From NCBI GenBank assembly GCA_946407705.1, contig CAMJPC010000010.1, positions 20,723-84,722 of the forward strand: DNA of 64,000 nt, in the 5' to 3' direction. Of this stretch, positions 35,089-44,562 are shown piece by piece; the stretch's first letter is position 1, and every line of letters begins with the position of its first letter. The notes below the pieces were generated by a model. That model saw only the letters and a program-made list of their open reading frames with translations. It was not told the origin of the DNA and did no database searches. The translations under genes were made by a program, and so were the position numbers. This DNA is from an uncultured Clostridia bacterium (GTDB lineage: Bacteria; Bacillota; Clostridia; Saccharofermentanales; Saccharofermentanaceae).

Positions 35089-36372
35089 ATGAGATACAAA
35101 GAAGAACTTGAAGCTATTGCAGAGCGCGAGGCGTACCTCAGAAGAAAGTATCTGAAGCCTGCCGCTGCTGTTTTATGCCTGCTTCTGGTACTCATTTTCG
35201 GTACGGCCATAAAGTCGATCAGGTCAACGGCCGCTGAAGCCGACATGGCTGTCGTAAAGATCGACAACGTTACCAAGAAGGATATCGAAGATGCGAAAAA
35301 GAAGCGCGACGAGACCAAGAAGAAGGTAAAGTCCGCTGCCCAGAAGATCTACGAGCTTAAGAATAAGAAAAAGCAGGTCAACTATGAGCTGATCGCCCTT
35401 AACGATGCCAACGACGAGCAGCGCGCTCAGTATGCAGAGATCGCGGCTTCACTCCAGGCAGCGCTCGAGGCAAGAGTAAAGGCTCTCGATGACTACATCA
35501 AGGCGGAAGAAAACCTTGAGAAGCGCACCGAGGAATTCCAGAACAGGGTTTCCGTCATGTTCCAGTATCAGAACAAGTCCATGTTCGAGGTCCTTCTTGA
35601 ATCGGACAGCCTTGCCGGATTCTTCACCAACATGGAGATCATGACGCTGATCGCCGATGCGGATGCACAGGCGGTTGATAACATGAAGATCGCCGTTGAT
35701 GACGCAAAGCTTCAGAAAGAACTCGCCCTCAAGGAAGCCGAGGACATGCAGGACATAGCCAATGAGAAGCAGAAGCAGCTCGATGAACTTGCTTCCCTCA
35801 TCGGAAAGACCGAGCAGAAGCTCAAGAACGTACAGACCAAGCTTTCCTCCTGGGAAAAGAAGGAAGACCAGCTTCAGAAGGAGTCCGAGTCCTTAAACGA
35901 CAAGATCAAGAAGCTCCAGAAACAGTACGCAAGACAGAACATGTATAAGGGTCCGGCGAACGGCAAGTTCAGATGGCCCGTCAACTGGCCCAACATCACG
36001 TCACCTTTCGGCTGGCGTATCCACCCGGTCTATAACACCAAGAAGTTCCACTCCGGAATAGACATCGGCGGAAGCTACGGCTCACCGATCATGGCAGCCG
36101 GCTCAGGTGTAGTCATCTTCACCGCAAAGCCTGTCCAGGGTCATAACACCGGCGGTTCCGGTTACGGCAACTACTGCATCATCGATCACGGCGGCGGATA
36201 CACGACGCTCTATGGTCACTGCAGAAGCGTTTACGTAAAGACGGGACAGAAGGTCAAGGCCGGTCAGAGGATCGCCGAGATGGGAAGCACCGGAACTTCG
36301 ACAGGCGCGCACCTGCACTTCGAAGTCAGAAAGAGCGGCTCACCCGTCAATCCCCAGAGATATCTGCCCTGA
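35089..36372 (+). CDS. M23 peptidoglycan endopeptidase with coiled coil (FtsEX partner)
   Basis: 427 aa. One membrane helix or uncleaved signal (about 23-43) is followed by two long coiled-coil segments (about 60-135 and 195-285). The C-terminal LytM/M23 domain has zinc ligands in FHSGIDIGG and HLHFEV and a GHC motif. The layout equals EnvC and PcsB-like proteins, in which the coiled coil is held by FtsX. Here HxH of the M23 site is intact, so unlike EnvC this protein should itself cut cross-links. It is 12 nt from ftsX. Confidence 0.9.
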   Translation: MRYKEELEAIAEREAYLRRKYLKPAAAVLCLLLVLIFGTAIKSIRSTAAEADMAVVKIDNVTKKDIEDAKKKRDETKKKVKSAAQKIYELKNKKKQVNYELIALNDANDEQRAQYAEIAASLQAALEARVKALDDYIKAEENLEKRTEEFQNRVSVMFQYQNKSMFEVLLESDSLAGFFTNMEIMTLIADADAQAVDNMKIAVDDAKLQKELALKEAEDMQDIANEKQKQLDELASLIGKTEQKLKNVQTKLSSWEKKEDQLQKESESLNDKIKKLQKQYARQNMYKGPANGKFRWPVNWPNITSPFGWRIHPVYNTKKFHSGIDIGGSYGSPIMAAGSGVVIFTAKPVQGHNTGGSGYGNYCIIDHGGGYTTLYGHCRSVYVKTGQKVKAGQRIAEMGSTGTSTGAHLHFEVRKSGSPVNPQRYLP

Positions 36373-36388
36373 TAAGGCGTAAGGTTTC

Positions 36389-37144
36389 ATGGATAATTTC
36401 TATGACGCGCTTTCCATGTACTATGACACCATGCAGTCTGACATGGATCCTATCGCATGGGCCGATTTCATCTCGATGCTCATCAAGCGTCATTCATCTA
36501 TCGATACAAAGACCATAACTGATCTCGGATGCGGAACGGGAAGCGTCACCATCGCCCTTGCTGACAAAGGCTATCAGATGACCGGAATAGATTCCGCGGT
36601 CGAGATGCTGTCGCAGGCTTCTTCCAAGGAAGGAGCCGAAAAAGTTCTCTGGTCAGCACAGGACATCACCGATTTCGACATCGGAGGCAAGTCGGACTGC
36701 TTCATCTCAACTCTCGACACGGTCGACCACATCATGAATGAGGAAGCTCTCACCAGGCTTTTCGCAAAGGTGGGAGAGTTATTGGAAGACGGCGGACTCT
36801 TCATTTTCGATGCGATAACGATGCATCACCTTGAAGAAACGCTTGCAGACAATATCTTCTACGAAGACTACGATGATTTTACGCTCCTGTGGGTAAACCA
36901 TTTCGACAAGGAGACCAAGGTCAACACGGCTGACCTTACTCTTTTCGGGCTGGCGGAAGACGATCTTTACGAAAGATTTGACGGCGAGCTGGTTGAGAAG
37001 TATTATCCTACAGGTTTTTTCACAGACGCGGCAGGCAAAGCCGGTCTGACGCTCCTCGGAACATATGGAGAATTGAAGGACAGCGAGCCTGAGGAGAATG
37101 AAGAACGCATATTTTATGTATTCGGAAAGAAGGCGGAGAACTAA
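36389..37144 (+). CDS. Class I SAM-dependent methyltransferase
   Basis: 251-aa cytoplasmic protein. The SAM-binding loop DLGCGTGSV lies at about 45-53, acidic ribose contact D65 in GIDSAVEML, and an adenine-side loop AQDITDFD. The N-terminal MDNFYDALSMYYDTMQ resembles the small-molecule methyltransferase group often found beside hslO in Firmicutes. The substrate is unknown. Its stop overlaps the hslO start by 1 nt (TAATG), so the two are translated together. Confidence 0.82.
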   Translation: MDNFYDALSMYYDTMQSDMDPIAWADFISMLIKRHSSIDTKTITDLGCGTGSVTIALADKGYQMTGIDSAVEMLSQASSKEGAEKVLWSAQDITDFDIGGKSDCFISTLDTVDHIMNEEALTRLFAKVGELLEDGGLFIFDAITMHHLEETLADNIFYEDYDDFTLLWVNHFDKETKVNTADLTLFGLAEDDLYERFDGELVEKYYPTGFFTDAAGKAGLTLLGTYGELKDSEPEENEERIFYVFGKKAEN

Positions 37145-38061
37145 TGACGGACAATCCCTACTATGTACAAGGCATGCCGGAAGATGTCTCCGTTGACCAT
37201 ATCGTAAGAGGCGAGGCCCTCGGAGGACTCGTCAAGTGTTCCGCGATAAGGACCACCACGGCCTGCGAGACCGCAAGGAGCCTTCATGACACGACTCCTT
37301 CCGCAACTGCCGCTTTAGGCAGGTTCATCACAGGTTCGCTCCTCATCTCCGAATCGATGAAGAGGCCGACTGACACGCAGACGACCATAATCAGAGGCGA
37401 CGGCCCCTTAGGAGGCATGACCTGCGTCACCGATTACGGTTTCAAGTGCCGCGCGTACCCCGTCGAAAACAACGTTCCGACAGAATACCACAAGCCCGGC
37501 AAGATCAACGTCGGTGCGGCGGTAGGCAGCGGAACGCTTACGGTGGTAAGAGACCTCGGACTTAAGGATCCCTATGTTGGTTCAGTAGAGCTCATAAGCG
37601 GAGAGATAGCCGAAGACTTCGCATGCTATCTTCTCAAGTCGGAGCAGGTTCCGTCGATCGTTGCTCTGGGCGTTCTGCTTGAAGGCGGCAAAGTAGTCCA
37701 GGCAGGCGGCTTCATGGCTCAGCTCCTTCCCGGGGCGGGTGAAGACGAAATCTCCTATCTTGAACAGCGCGCCGCCGGATTTCCAGAAGTATCGTTCCTG
37801 CTTTCAGAAGGATTTACCCCTGCGCAGATCATGGATCTGTTCATGGGCGATCCCGATCTCAAGTATCTTGATGCCGCCGAGGTATCTTTCGAGTGCACCT
37901 GCAGCAGGGAGAGGATGAGCGCGGGGCTCGCTGCCTTGTCAAAAGCCGACCTCGAGGAGCTCATTAAAGAAGACAAACCCGTCGAGACGGTATGCAGATT
38001 CTGCAATAAAAAATACGTATTCGGGACCGATGAGTTGGCAGATTTTCTTAAAAATCGGTAA
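37144..38061 (+). CDS. hslO: Redox-regulated chaperone Hsp33
   Basis: 305-aa chaperone that becomes active when oxidised. The N-terminal domain has SLHDTTPSATAALGRF and RGDGPLGGM. The C-terminal redox switch carries the four zinc cysteines in FECTCS and TVCRFC. Length and motifs are standard. It is the last gene before the ribosomal cluster promoter. Co-translation with a methyltransferase is visible from the 1-nt overlap. Confidence 0.95.
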   Translation: MTDNPYYVQGMPEDVSVDHIVRGEALGGLVKCSAIRTTTACETARSLHDTTPSATAALGRFITGSLLISESMKRPTDTQTTIIRGDGPLGGMTCVTDYGFKCRAYPVENNVPTEYHKPGKINVGAAVGSGTLTVVRDLGLKDPYVGSVELISGEIAEDFACYLLKSEQVPSIVALGVLLEGGKVVQAGGFMAQLLPGAGEDEISYLEQRAAGFPEVSFLLSEGFTPAQIMDLFMGDPDLKYLDAAEVSFECTCSRERMSAGLAALSKADLEELIKEDKPVETVCRFCNKKYVFGTDELADFLKNR

Positions 38062-38108
38062 AAAGCCACTTTTCGCTCATTAAAATTTACAAAATCACAA
38101 AAAAACTC

Positions 38109-38137
38109 TTGAAAATATGGAAAGCGGGGAGTAGAAT
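38109..38137 (+). promoter_or_regulatory. Promoter of the S10-spc ribosomal operon
   Basis: TTGAAA (38109-38114), a 17-nt spacer and TAGAAT (38132-38137). Transcription would begin near 38144 and leave a leader of about 300 nt before rpsJ. Confidence 0.8.
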
Positions 38138-38143
38138 ACTTTT

Positions 38144-38450
38144 CGCTGCGCTCTATGGGCGACTATGGACGCGCGCAAAAAAGGCTTAGATAACGGAGAT
38201 TGCCGCGGGCGGCGCCAAAGCTGCGCACCGGATCGCGGGTAACTTCGAAGGAGCCGATGGCAGAGCAAAGATCATCTGCCGGTCTCATGCCTCGAAGGCA
38301 GGACGAAAAGGGTATTGCAGACACTTGCCCAGAGTCCCAAAGTGCTGTCGCTTGACGGTAACTGGTTAACTGGGTTTTTGAATGGAGTACGAAGAAACGC
38401 CCGACAAGGTTGAGATAAAAAACTACAGCTTTTATAAGGAGGCCACAACA
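38144..38450 (+). promoter_or_regulatory. Long structured leader of the S10 operon
   Basis: About 307 nt of non-coding, GC-rich RNA precede rpsJ. Visible stems are GGCAGA/TCTGCC (38259-38264 with 38275-38280) and TGCCT/AGGCA with a 3-nt loop (38288-38300). A CCCAG/CTGGG pair (38328-38332 with 38370-38374) is followed by TTTTT, resembling an attenuator. In E. coli the S10 leader is bound by L4 to stop transcription and translation. A similar autogenous role is plausible here, but I do not recognise a known family. Confidence 0.6.
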
Positions 38451-38768
38451 ATGGCAACAAAGAAGATCATGATCAGAATCAGACTCAAGGCTTACGACCA
38501 TAAGCTTCTTGACGAAAGCGCTAAGCTCATCGTTGACGTTCTCGCACGTGACAACGCCAGCTTTGCAGGCCCGATCCCGCTCCCTACAGAGAAGGAGATC
38601 GTTACGATTCTGCGTTCACCCCACGTAAACAAGGATTCCCGTGAGCAGTTCGAACAGAGAACACACAAGAGGATCATCGACGTTTACACACCGTCTTCCC
38701 AGGTCATGGAAGATTTAGGAAAGCTTGACATGCCCGCCGGCGTCTCTATCGAGATCAAGCAGAAATAA
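38451..38768 (+). CDS. rpsJ: 30S ribosomal protein S10
   Basis: 105 aa and first gene of the cluster. It starts [17 protein letters not shown] and has [36 protein letters not shown] and VSIEIKQK, all standard S10 blocks. ATG 38451 follows TAAGGAGG by 9 nt. The frame is open to 38382 upstream, but that part has no ribosome site and lies in the leader. S10 also acts in antitermination as NusE with NusB. Confidence 0.97.
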   Translation: MATKKIMIRIRLKAYDHKLLDESAKLIVDVLARDNASFAGPIPLPTEKEIVTILRSPHVNKDSREQFEQRTHKRIIDVYTPSSQVMEDLGKLDMPAGVSIEIKQK

Positions 38769-38891
38769 GACCAGGCGGGTCTGAATAACCGGAACGCATG
38801 GTATGCCAAGCTGCGCGTCCCGGGGTCATGTTCGCCACAAAGGATTCAAGGTCCGGCGAACCAATAACCTGAAGAGGAGGAAAAGAAATTT
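38769..38891 (+). promoter_or_regulatory. Structured gap between rpsJ and rplC
   Basis: 123 nt with three hairpins in a row: GACC/GGTC (38769-38781), GCAT/ATGC (38796-38806) and GTTCGCC/GGCGAAC (38830-38861), then the GAGGAGGAAAAG ribosome site of rplC. No frame or promoter is apparent. Other gaps in the cluster are mostly 4-25 nt, so this one stands out as a likely control element. Confidence 0.55.
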
Positions 38892-39524
38892 ATGACGAAA
38901 TTCATCATTGGCAGAAAGTCAGGCATGACTCAGCTGTTCGACGAGAACGGTAATGTCATTCCCGCAACCGTTATCGAGTGCGAGCCTATGTACGTGCTCC
39001 AGAACAAGACGGTTGAGACTGACGGTTACAAGGCTTGCAAGGTGGGTACGGGTTCAATCCGCGCTAAGCTTGTCAACAAGCCGGATGCAGGACAGTTCAA
39101 GAAGGCTGACGTGGAGGTTAAGAGAATCATCCGCGAGTTCACGCCCGATCAGGATTACAGCCTGGGTCAGGAGATCAAGGTCTCCGACATGTTCGCTGTT
39201 GGCGACAAGGTTGACGTAAGCGGTACATCCAAGGGTAAGGGATTCCAGGGTAACATCAAGCGTCACGGTCAGAAGGGTGGTCCTTCCGGTCACGGCTCCA
39301 TGTATCACAGAAGAGTCGGTTCCATGGGCGCTACATCCACACCGGGCCGCGTTGTTCCCGGTAAGAAGATGCCTGGACACATGGGCGCAGTTAACTGCAC
39401 AGTCCAGAACCTTAGTGTCGTAATGGTAGACGGTGAGAGGGGAATCCTCGTAATCAGAGGAGCAATTCCCGGACCCAAGGGCGGAATCGTTACGGTTAAG
39501 AACACCGTAAAGGCCGCTGAATAA
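38892..39524 (+). CDS. rplC: 50S ribosomal protein L3
   Basis: 210 aa. The N-terminus IIGRKSGMTQLFDENGNVIP and the long loop GKGFQGNIKRHGQKGGPSGH with HRRVGSMG are L3 signatures; the loop reaches into the peptidyl-transferase area. It starts after a strong GAGGAGG site that follows a structured 123-nt gap, so its translation may be controlled separately from rpsJ. Confidence 0.97.
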   Translation: MTKFIIGRKSGMTQLFDENGNVIPATVIECEPMYVLQNKTVETDGYKACKVGTGSIRAKLVNKPDAGQFKKADVEVKRIIREFTPDQDYSLGQEIKVSDMFAVGDKVDVSGTSKGKGFQGNIKRHGQKGGPSGHGSMYHRRVGSMGATSTPGRVVPGKKMPGHMGAVNCTVQNLSVVMVDGERGILVIRGAIPGPKGGIVTVKNTVKAAE

Positions 39525-39541
39525 GACGGAGGAACATAATA

Positions 39542-40165
39542 ATGGCTAAAGTTGATATTAAAGATCTTAGCGGTGCCGTTAAGGGTTCCATCGAGCTCTC
39601 CGATGAGATTTTCGGAATCGAGCCCAACGCTGATGCAATGTCACTCGTTGTCAGGAACCAGCTCGCTAATCGCCGCCAGGGCACACAGAAGACAAAGACA
39701 AGAAGCGAGACGTCAGGAGGCGGTAAGCGTCCTTACAGACAGAAGGGTACAGGCCGCGCTCGTCACGGTTCTACACGTTCCGCTCAGTATGTAGGTGGTG
39801 GTACGATCTTCGGACCCACACCCAGAACATTCACATATACGGTTCCCAAGAAGGTCAGAAGACTTGCTCTCAAGTCTGCACTTTCTTCCAAGGTTGCTGA
39901 TTCCAAGCTTATCGTTCTTGAGGATCTTAACCTTGATTCCATCAAGACATCCGTAGTCGCTAAGGCTCTCACAGCAATCGGTGCAGGTGAGTCTTCACTC
40001 ATCGTTCTCGAGGGTGAGAACAAGAACGCTGTTCTTTCCGCAAGGAACATCAGAGACGTCAAGACAGCTTACGTTAACACGATCAACGTCTTCGACATCC
40101 TCAAGTATGACAGCTTCGTAGCTACCAAGGCGGCAGTTGAAAAGATTGAGGAGGTGTACAAATGA
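39542..40165 (+). CDS. rplD: 50S ribosomal protein L4
   Basis: 207 aa. The core includes NQLANRRQGTQKTKTRSE and the basic loop GGGKRPYRQKGTGRARHGS, which lines the exit tunnel and is a macrolide-resistance site. No unusual change is obvious. In E. coli L4 is the feedback repressor of this operon. Its stop overlaps the rplW start by 4 nt. Confidence 0.97.
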   Translation: MAKVDIKDLSGAVKGSIELSDEIFGIEPNADAMSLVVRNQLANRRQGTQKTKTRSETSGGGKRPYRQKGTGRARHGSTRSAQYVGGGTIFGPTPRTFTYTVPKKVRRLALKSALSSKVADSKLIVLEDLNLDSIKTSVVAKALTAIGAGESSLIVLEGENKNAVLSARNIRDVKTAYVNTINVFDILKYDSFVATKAAVEKIEEVYK

Positions 40166-40515
40166 ACACACCCTATGATGTAATTCTCAAGCCTGTCATC
40201 ACAGAGAAGACAATGACTTTCGCAGCTGAAGGCAAGTACACCTTCCTTGTTGCTCCCGATGCAGACAAGATCGAGATCGGCAAAGCTGTTGAGACTCTTT
40301 TCGATGTAAAGGTTGTTGGCGTTAACGTCGCTAACTATGACGGTAAGACAAAGAGACTTCGCAACAAGCCCGGCAAGACAGCTTCTTTCAAGAAGGCTGT
40401 GGTAACAATCGATACCGAGGGTGCTGAGGCTTCCTACACAGGTAAGGGCGGCAAGGCTGTCAAGACCGGCAAGAAGTTCAAGTCATCCATCGAAGAATTC
40501 GGTTTCGGTCAGTAA
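40162..40515 (+). CDS. rplW: 50S ribosomal protein L23
   Basis: 117 aa, slightly longer than the typical 95-100. It has DVILKPVITEKTM and the loop FDVKVVGVNVANYDGKTKRL. The C-terminal addition is Lys/Gly-rich (GKGGKAVKTGKKFKSS) with a short end SIEEFGFGQ. L23 forms the docking site for SRP and trigger factor near the tunnel exit. Overlaps rplD by 4 nt. Confidence 0.96.
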   Translation: MNTPYDVILKPVITEKTMTFAAEGKYTFLVAPDADKIEIGKAVETLFDVKVVGVNVANYDGKTKRLRNKPGKTASFKKAVVTIDTEGAEASYTGKGGKAVKTGKKFKSSIEEFGFGQ

Positions 40516-40531
40516 TAAGGAGTGAATAAAA

Positions 40532-41362
40532 ATGGCAGTAAAAACATTTAATCCTACTTCTCCTGCAGTTCGTGGAATGACCGTTGCGGATTATTCCGTC
40601 ATCACAAAGAAAACTCCCGAGAAGAGCCTTCTTACAAAGAAGAAGAAGACAGGCGGCCGTAACTCTTATGGTCGCATCACAGTCCGCCACATCGGCGGCG
40701 GTAACCGCACAAAGCTCAGAAACATTGACTGGAAGCGCGACAGAGTCGGCATTGAAGCTACAGTCACAGCAATCGAATATGATCCGAACAGAACTGCTTA
40801 CCTCGCTCTCATCCAGTATGTAGACGGCGTTAAGTCCTACATCCTCGCACCTGAGGGCCTCACAGTAGGCAGCAAGGTCTGCTCCGGTCCTGATGCAGAC
40901 ATCCTTACAGGTAATGTTCTTCCTATCAGCAAGATCCCTGTAGGTACAGTCATCTGCTGCGTAGAGATGAATCCCGGCAAGGGCGCTCAGCTCGTAAGAA
41001 CAGCAGGTGCTTCCGCTCAGCTCATGGCTAAGGAGAACGGATACGCACAGATCAGACTTCCTTCCGGCGAAGTTCGTATGATCCCTGAGGTTTGCCGCGC
41101 AATGATCGGTTCCATCGGCAACGCTGAGCACGAGAACATCAAGCTCGGTAAGGCTGGTAAGACAAGACATGCAGGCGTCAGACCTTCAGTAAGAGGTGTC
41201 GTAATGAACCCTAATGACCACCCTCACGGCGGTGGTGAAGGTAAGTCACCTATCGGTCTTCCGGGCCCTGTTACACCTTGGGGTGTTCCTACACTCGGTA
41301 AGAAGACAAGAAACAAGAAGAAGCAGTCCAACAAGTACATTGTTAAGGCTAGAAAGGCTTAA
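40532..41362 (+). CDS. rplB: 50S ribosomal protein L2
   Basis: 276 aa. Hallmarks are [20 protein letters not shown] blocks, [22 protein letters not shown] and the C-terminal [20 protein letters not shown], which contains the histidine close to the peptidyl-transferase centre. Good GGAG site 10 nt upstream. Standard length. Confidence 0.97.
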   Translation: MAVKTFNPTSPAVRGMTVADYSVITKKTPEKSLLTKKKKTGGRNSYGRITVRHIGGGNRTKLRNIDWKRDRVGIEATVTAIEYDPNRTAYLALIQYVDGVKSYILAPEGLTVGSKVCSGPDADILTGNVLPISKIPVGTVICCVEMNPGKGAQLVRTAGASAQLMAKENGYAQIRLPSGEVRMIPEVCRAMIGSIGNAEHENIKLGKAGKTRHAGVRPSVRGVVMNPNDHPHGGGEGKSPIGLPGPVTPWGVPTLGKKTRNKKKQSNKYIVKARKA

Positions 41363-41377
41363 GGAGGCATAGTTCAA

Positions 41378-41653
41378 ATGAGTAGATCTACTAAGAAGGG
41401 CTATTACGTTCAGGAAGCGCTCATGAAGAAAGTCAAGGCGCAGAACGATGCCAACGAAAAGCAGACCATCCAGACTTGGTCAAGGTCTTCAACAATATTC
41501 CCTGAATTTGTTGGTCACACAATTGCTGTTTACGACGGACACAAGTTCATCCCTGTATACGTTACAGAGGACATGGTCGGTCACAAGCTCGGCGAATTCG
41601 CACCTACGCGTAAGTTCGGCGGACACACCAGCAATGAGAAGACAGCTGGTTAA
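41378..41653 (+). CDS. rpsS: 30S ribosomal protein S19
   Basis: 91 aa. [16 protein letters not shown] at the N-terminus, [19 protein letters not shown], and [12 protein letters not shown] at the end are all S19 features. It binds 16S rRNA near the decoding head with S13. AAGGAGG precedes the ATG. Confidence 0.97.
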   Translation: MSRSTKKGYYVQEALMKKVKAQNDANEKQTIQTWSRSSTIFPEFVGHTIAVYDGHKFIPVYVTEDMVGHKLGEFAPTRKFGGHTSNEKTAG

Positions 41654-41667
41654 GGAGGATTAAGTCT

Positions 41668-42144
41668 GTGGAAAAGATTATTTTAAGCAGAGAAAACATC
41701 GAGAAGAACCGCGATAAGATACTCGAAGCCTACAGCGCTCCTTCAAGACGCAACAACAGGCTTCCGATCCCCACAAAGAAGCAGAAGAAGCTTCTCGGCA
41801 TGGGTAAGGATCAGGGTCTTGCAACCGCTAAGTACATCAGGATCGCTCCCCGTAAGGTAAGAGTTGTTTCCGACCTCATCAAGGGTCAGTCACTCGACGA
41901 CGCTTATGCGATTCTTACATACACACCCAAGATCGCTTCACCTGTGATCGCAAAGGTACTTAAGTCTGCAGAGTCCAACGCAGTTAACAACTTCGGTCTC
42001 GACAGAAACAAGCTTTATGTTGCCGATGCAATCGCTAACCCGGGCCCGGTGCTCAAGAGATACATCCCTCGCGCTAGAGGTTCCGCAAGTTCGATCAAGA
42101 AGAGAACAAGCCACATCACGATTGTTCTCAAGGAAAGGGTATAA
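41668..42144 (+). CDS. rplV: 50S ribosomal protein L22 with N-terminal extension
   Basis: 158 aa against the usual 110-120. The L22 fold begins at about residue 51 ([19 protein letters not shown]) and ends with [19 protein letters not shown]. The first 50 residues are helical and basic, [19 protein letters not shown] and then an Arg/Lys patch, and are not part of the normal protein. The start is GTG 41668 with TAAGGAGGAT 9 nt upstream, and no internal start has a comparable site, so the extension appears real. The L22 loop lines the exit tunnel. Confidence 0.92.
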   Translation: MEKIILSRENIEKNRDKILEAYSAPSRRNNRLPIPTKKQKKLLGMGKDQGLATAKYIRIAPRKVRVVSDLIKGQSLDDAYAILTYTPKIASPVIAKVLKSAESNAVNNFGLDRNKLYVADAIANPGPVLKRYIPRARGSASSIKKRTSHITIVLKERV

Positions 42145-42155
42145 GGAGGTTTCGC

Positions 42156-42905
42156 ATGGGTCAGAAAGTTAACCCTAATGGTTTAAGAATCGGCGTCATC
42201 GGCGACTGGAGTTCACACTGGTACAGCGAAAAGCAGCAGTTCGCTGACTGCCTCATCGAGGACCAGAAGATCCGTGAGTTCGTCATGAAGGCTATCGATC
42301 CTATCGCAAGAAAGAATTCCAAGAAGCCTGTAGACGAAGCACGCAGCAATGTTGCTTTCGTAAGCAAGGTCATCGTTGACCGCAAGGGCGCTGACAGAAT
42401 CAACGTCACGATCAAGACAGCACGTCCTTCACTCGTTGGTGGAGACAAGGGATCCGGCAGAGTTGAGCTCAAGGAGCTTCTCGAGAAGGAATTCAACAAG
42501 AACCTTCCCAAGGATCAGAAGAGAGTCTTCACAGTTGATGTTGAAGTTATCAAGACAAACGACACTGATGCACTTCTCGTAGCTCAGAGCATTGCTAACC
42601 AGCTCGAGAACCGTGCAAGCTTCAGAAGAGCAATGAAGAGAGCTATGCAGCTTGCCATGAAGCAGCCTGATGTCCTCGGAATCAAGACAAAGTGCTCCGG
42701 CCGTCTCGGCGGTGCAGAAATCGCTAGATCCGAGTCATATCACGAGGGTACTATCCCGCTTCAGACTCTTCGTGCTGACATCGACTATGGTTTTGCTGAA
42801 GCTAACACACAGTACGGCAGAATCGGTGTCAAGGTATGGATTTACAAGGGTGAGAAGTTCGCACGCAAGTCAAATCCCAGCAACGGCGAAGGAGGAAAAG
42901 CGTAA
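42156..42905 (+). CDS. rpsC: 30S ribosomal protein S3
   Basis: 249 aa. Begins [19 protein letters not shown] and has a KH domain in the first half. SCR-like [19 protein letters not shown] and [29 protein letters not shown] complete the picture. S3 lines the mRNA entry tunnel with S4 and S5. The stop directly abuts the rplP start. Confidence 0.97.
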   Translation: MGQKVNPNGLRIGVIGDWSSHWYSEKQQFADCLIEDQKIREFVMKAIDPIARKNSKKPVDEARSNVAFVSKVIVDRKGADRINVTIKTARPSLVGGDKGSGRVELKELLEKEFNKNLPKDQKRVFTVDVEVIKTNDTDALLVAQSIANQLENRASFRRAMKRAMQLAMKQPDVLGIKTKCSGRLGGAEIARSESYHEGTIPLQTLRADIDYGFAEANTQYGRIGVKVWIYKGEKFARKSNPSNGEGGKA

Positions 42906-43337
42906 ATGTTACTTCCTAAGAGAACAAAATACAGAAAGCAGCAGAGAGGCCGCATGAAGGGAAAGGCTTCCCGCGGTAACTTCGTAGCTTACGGTGATTA
43001 CGGCCTTCAGGCTACAGAGCCTTGCTGGATCAAGTCAAATCAGATCGAGGCTGCCCGTGTCGCTATCAACAGATACATCAAGAGAGGCGGTAAGGTCTGG
43101 ATCAAGATCTTCCCTGACAAGCCGGTATCCAAGAAGCCTGCACAGGTCCGAATGGGTTCAGGTAAGGCAGCTAACGAGTACTGGTGCGCAGTAGTAAGGC
43201 CCGGCAGAGTTCTTTTCGAGATCGCAGGCGTTACTGAAGAGCAGGCCAGAGAGGCAATGAGACTCGCAGGCAACAAGCTTCCCTGCGGAACAAAGTTCAT
43301 AGCAAAAGAGAAGGAGGTAAGCGCAAATGAAGGTTGA
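42906..43337 (+). CDS. rplP: 50S ribosomal protein L16
   Basis: 143 aa. [21 protein letters not shown] at the start and [22 protein letters not shown] near the end are typical. L16 organises the A-site tRNA region. There is no gap after rpsC, and it overlaps rpmC by 11 nt, whose ribosome site (AAGGAGGTAAG) is inside this gene. Confidence 0.97.
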   Translation: MLLPKRTKYRKQQRGRMKGKASRGNFVAYGDYGLQATEPCWIKSNQIEAARVAINRYIKRGGKVWIKIFPDKPVSKKPAQVRMGSGKAANEYWCAVVRPGRVLFEIAGVTEEQAREAMRLAGNKLPCGTKFIAKEKEVSANEG

Positions 43338-43527
43338 GGAAATTCGCAAGATGTCTTCCGAAGAGCTTAACAAAGAGCTTGCTTCCCTCAAGGAAGAGCT
43401 TTTCAAGCTCAGATTCCAGCACGCTACAAACCAGCTGGAGAATCCCGCTCAGATCGTATCTGTTAAGCGTGATATCGCCAGAGTCATGACAATCAAGCGC
43501 GAGATGGAACTCGCTGATAAAAAGTAA
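43327..43527 (+). CDS. rpmC: 50S ribosomal protein L29
   Basis: 66-aa helical hairpin protein. It has [31 protein letters not shown] and [14 protein letters not shown]. It lies near the tunnel exit and contacts SRP and trigger factor. Overlap with rplP couples translation. Confidence 0.96.
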   Translation: MKVEEIRKMSSEELNKELASLKEELFKLRFQHATNQLENPAQIVSVKRDIARVMTIKREMELADKK

Positions 43528-43541
43528 GGGGGCTGGCTTAA

Positions 43542-43799
43542 ATGGCTGAAAGAAACTTAAGAAAAACCAGAGTCGGTATCGTTACTTCCGACAAGATGGA
43601 AAAGACGATCACAGTTTCCGTCGTAGAGCACGTTAAGCACCCTCTGTACGGAAAGATCATGAAGAGAACCTACAAGCTCAAGGCACACGATGAGAACAAC
43701 GATGCGCACATCGGCGACAAGGTTCAGGTTATGGAAACCCGTCCTATCTCCAAGGACAAGCGTTGGAGACTGGTCGAGGTTATCGAGAAGGCTAAGTAA
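43542..43799 (+). CDS. rpsQ: 30S ribosomal protein S17
   Basis: 85-aa OB-fold protein. [21 protein letters not shown] and [27 protein letters not shown] are standard. Early assembly protein of the 30S body. Confidence 0.97.
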   Translation: MAERNLRKTRVGIVTSDKMEKTITVSVVEHVKHPLYGKIMKRTYKLKAHDENNDAHIGDKVQVMETRPISKDKRWRLVEVIEKAK

Positions 43800-43823
43800 A
43801 GCAGACTAAGGAGGATATATCAA

Positions 43824-44192
43824 ATGATTCAGGTTGAATCCAGACTGAGATCTGCCGACAATACAGGAGCTCGTGAACTCGCTTGCATCAAGGTTTTGGG
43901 CGGTTCATGGCGTAAGTACGCCAACATCGGCGATGTTATCGTATGCTCCGTTAAGAGCGCTGCTCCGGGCGGCATGGTCAAGAAGGGCGACGTCGTAAAG
44001 GCTGTCGTTGTACGTTCCAAGCACGGCGTAAGACGCGCTGACGGATCTTATATCAAGTTCGACGAGAACGCGGCAGTCATCATCAAGGAAGACAAGAATC
44101 CCCGCGGAACCCGTATTTTTGGACCCATTGCGAGAGAGCTTAGAGACAAGGATTACATGAAGATCCTTTCCCTCGCACCGGAAGTTCTTTAA
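43824..44192 (+). CDS. rplN: 50S ribosomal protein L14
   Basis: 122 aa. Starts [31 protein letters not shown] and contains [21 protein letters not shown] and [13 protein letters not shown]. Full standard length. It contacts 16S rRNA at an intersubunit bridge. AAGGAGG lies upstream of the ATG. Confidence 0.97.
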   Translation: MIQVESRLRSADNTGARELACIKVLGGSWRKYANIGDVIVCSVKSAAPGGMVKKGDVVKAVVVRSKHGVRRADGSYIKFDENAAVIIKEDKNPRGTRIFGPIARELRDKDYMKILSLAPEVL

Positions 44193-44205
44193 GGAGGACG
44201 GCTAA

Positions 44206-44556
44206 ATGGCAAACATTGTTCATGTAAAGAAGGGTGACCAGGTAGTAGTCATCTCCGGCAAGGATAAGGGCGCCGAGGGCAAAGTTATCTCTGTCGACAA
44301 CAAGAAGGGCAGAGTTTTCGTTGAGGGCGTCAATATGGTCAAGAAGCACCAGAAGGCTAGAACCCAGAACGCACCTGCAGGAATCATCGAGCGCGAAGGC
44401 TCCATTGATGCATCTAATGTAATGCTCAAGGATCCCAAGACCGGAAAACCGACAAGAGTCGGATACAGGATCAACGAGGACGGCTCCAAGTCCAGAATCG
44501 CTAAGAGATCCGGCGAAGTTATCGACACGGTTTCCAAGGCCAAGAAGGGAGAGTAA
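44206..44556 (+). CDS. rplX: 50S ribosomal protein L24
   Basis: 116 aa with the KOW motif ([21 protein letters not shown]) followed by [11 protein letters not shown] and a basic C-terminal part. Early assembly protein near the exit tunnel. Standard length and order after rplN. Confidence 0.97.
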   Translation: MANIVHVKKGDQVVVISGKDKGAEGKVISVDNKKGRVFVEGVNMVKKHQKARTQNAPAGIIEREGSIDASNVMLKDPKTGKPTRVGYRINEDGSKSRIAKRSGEVIDTVSKAKKGE

Positions 44557-44562
44557 TTTCAG

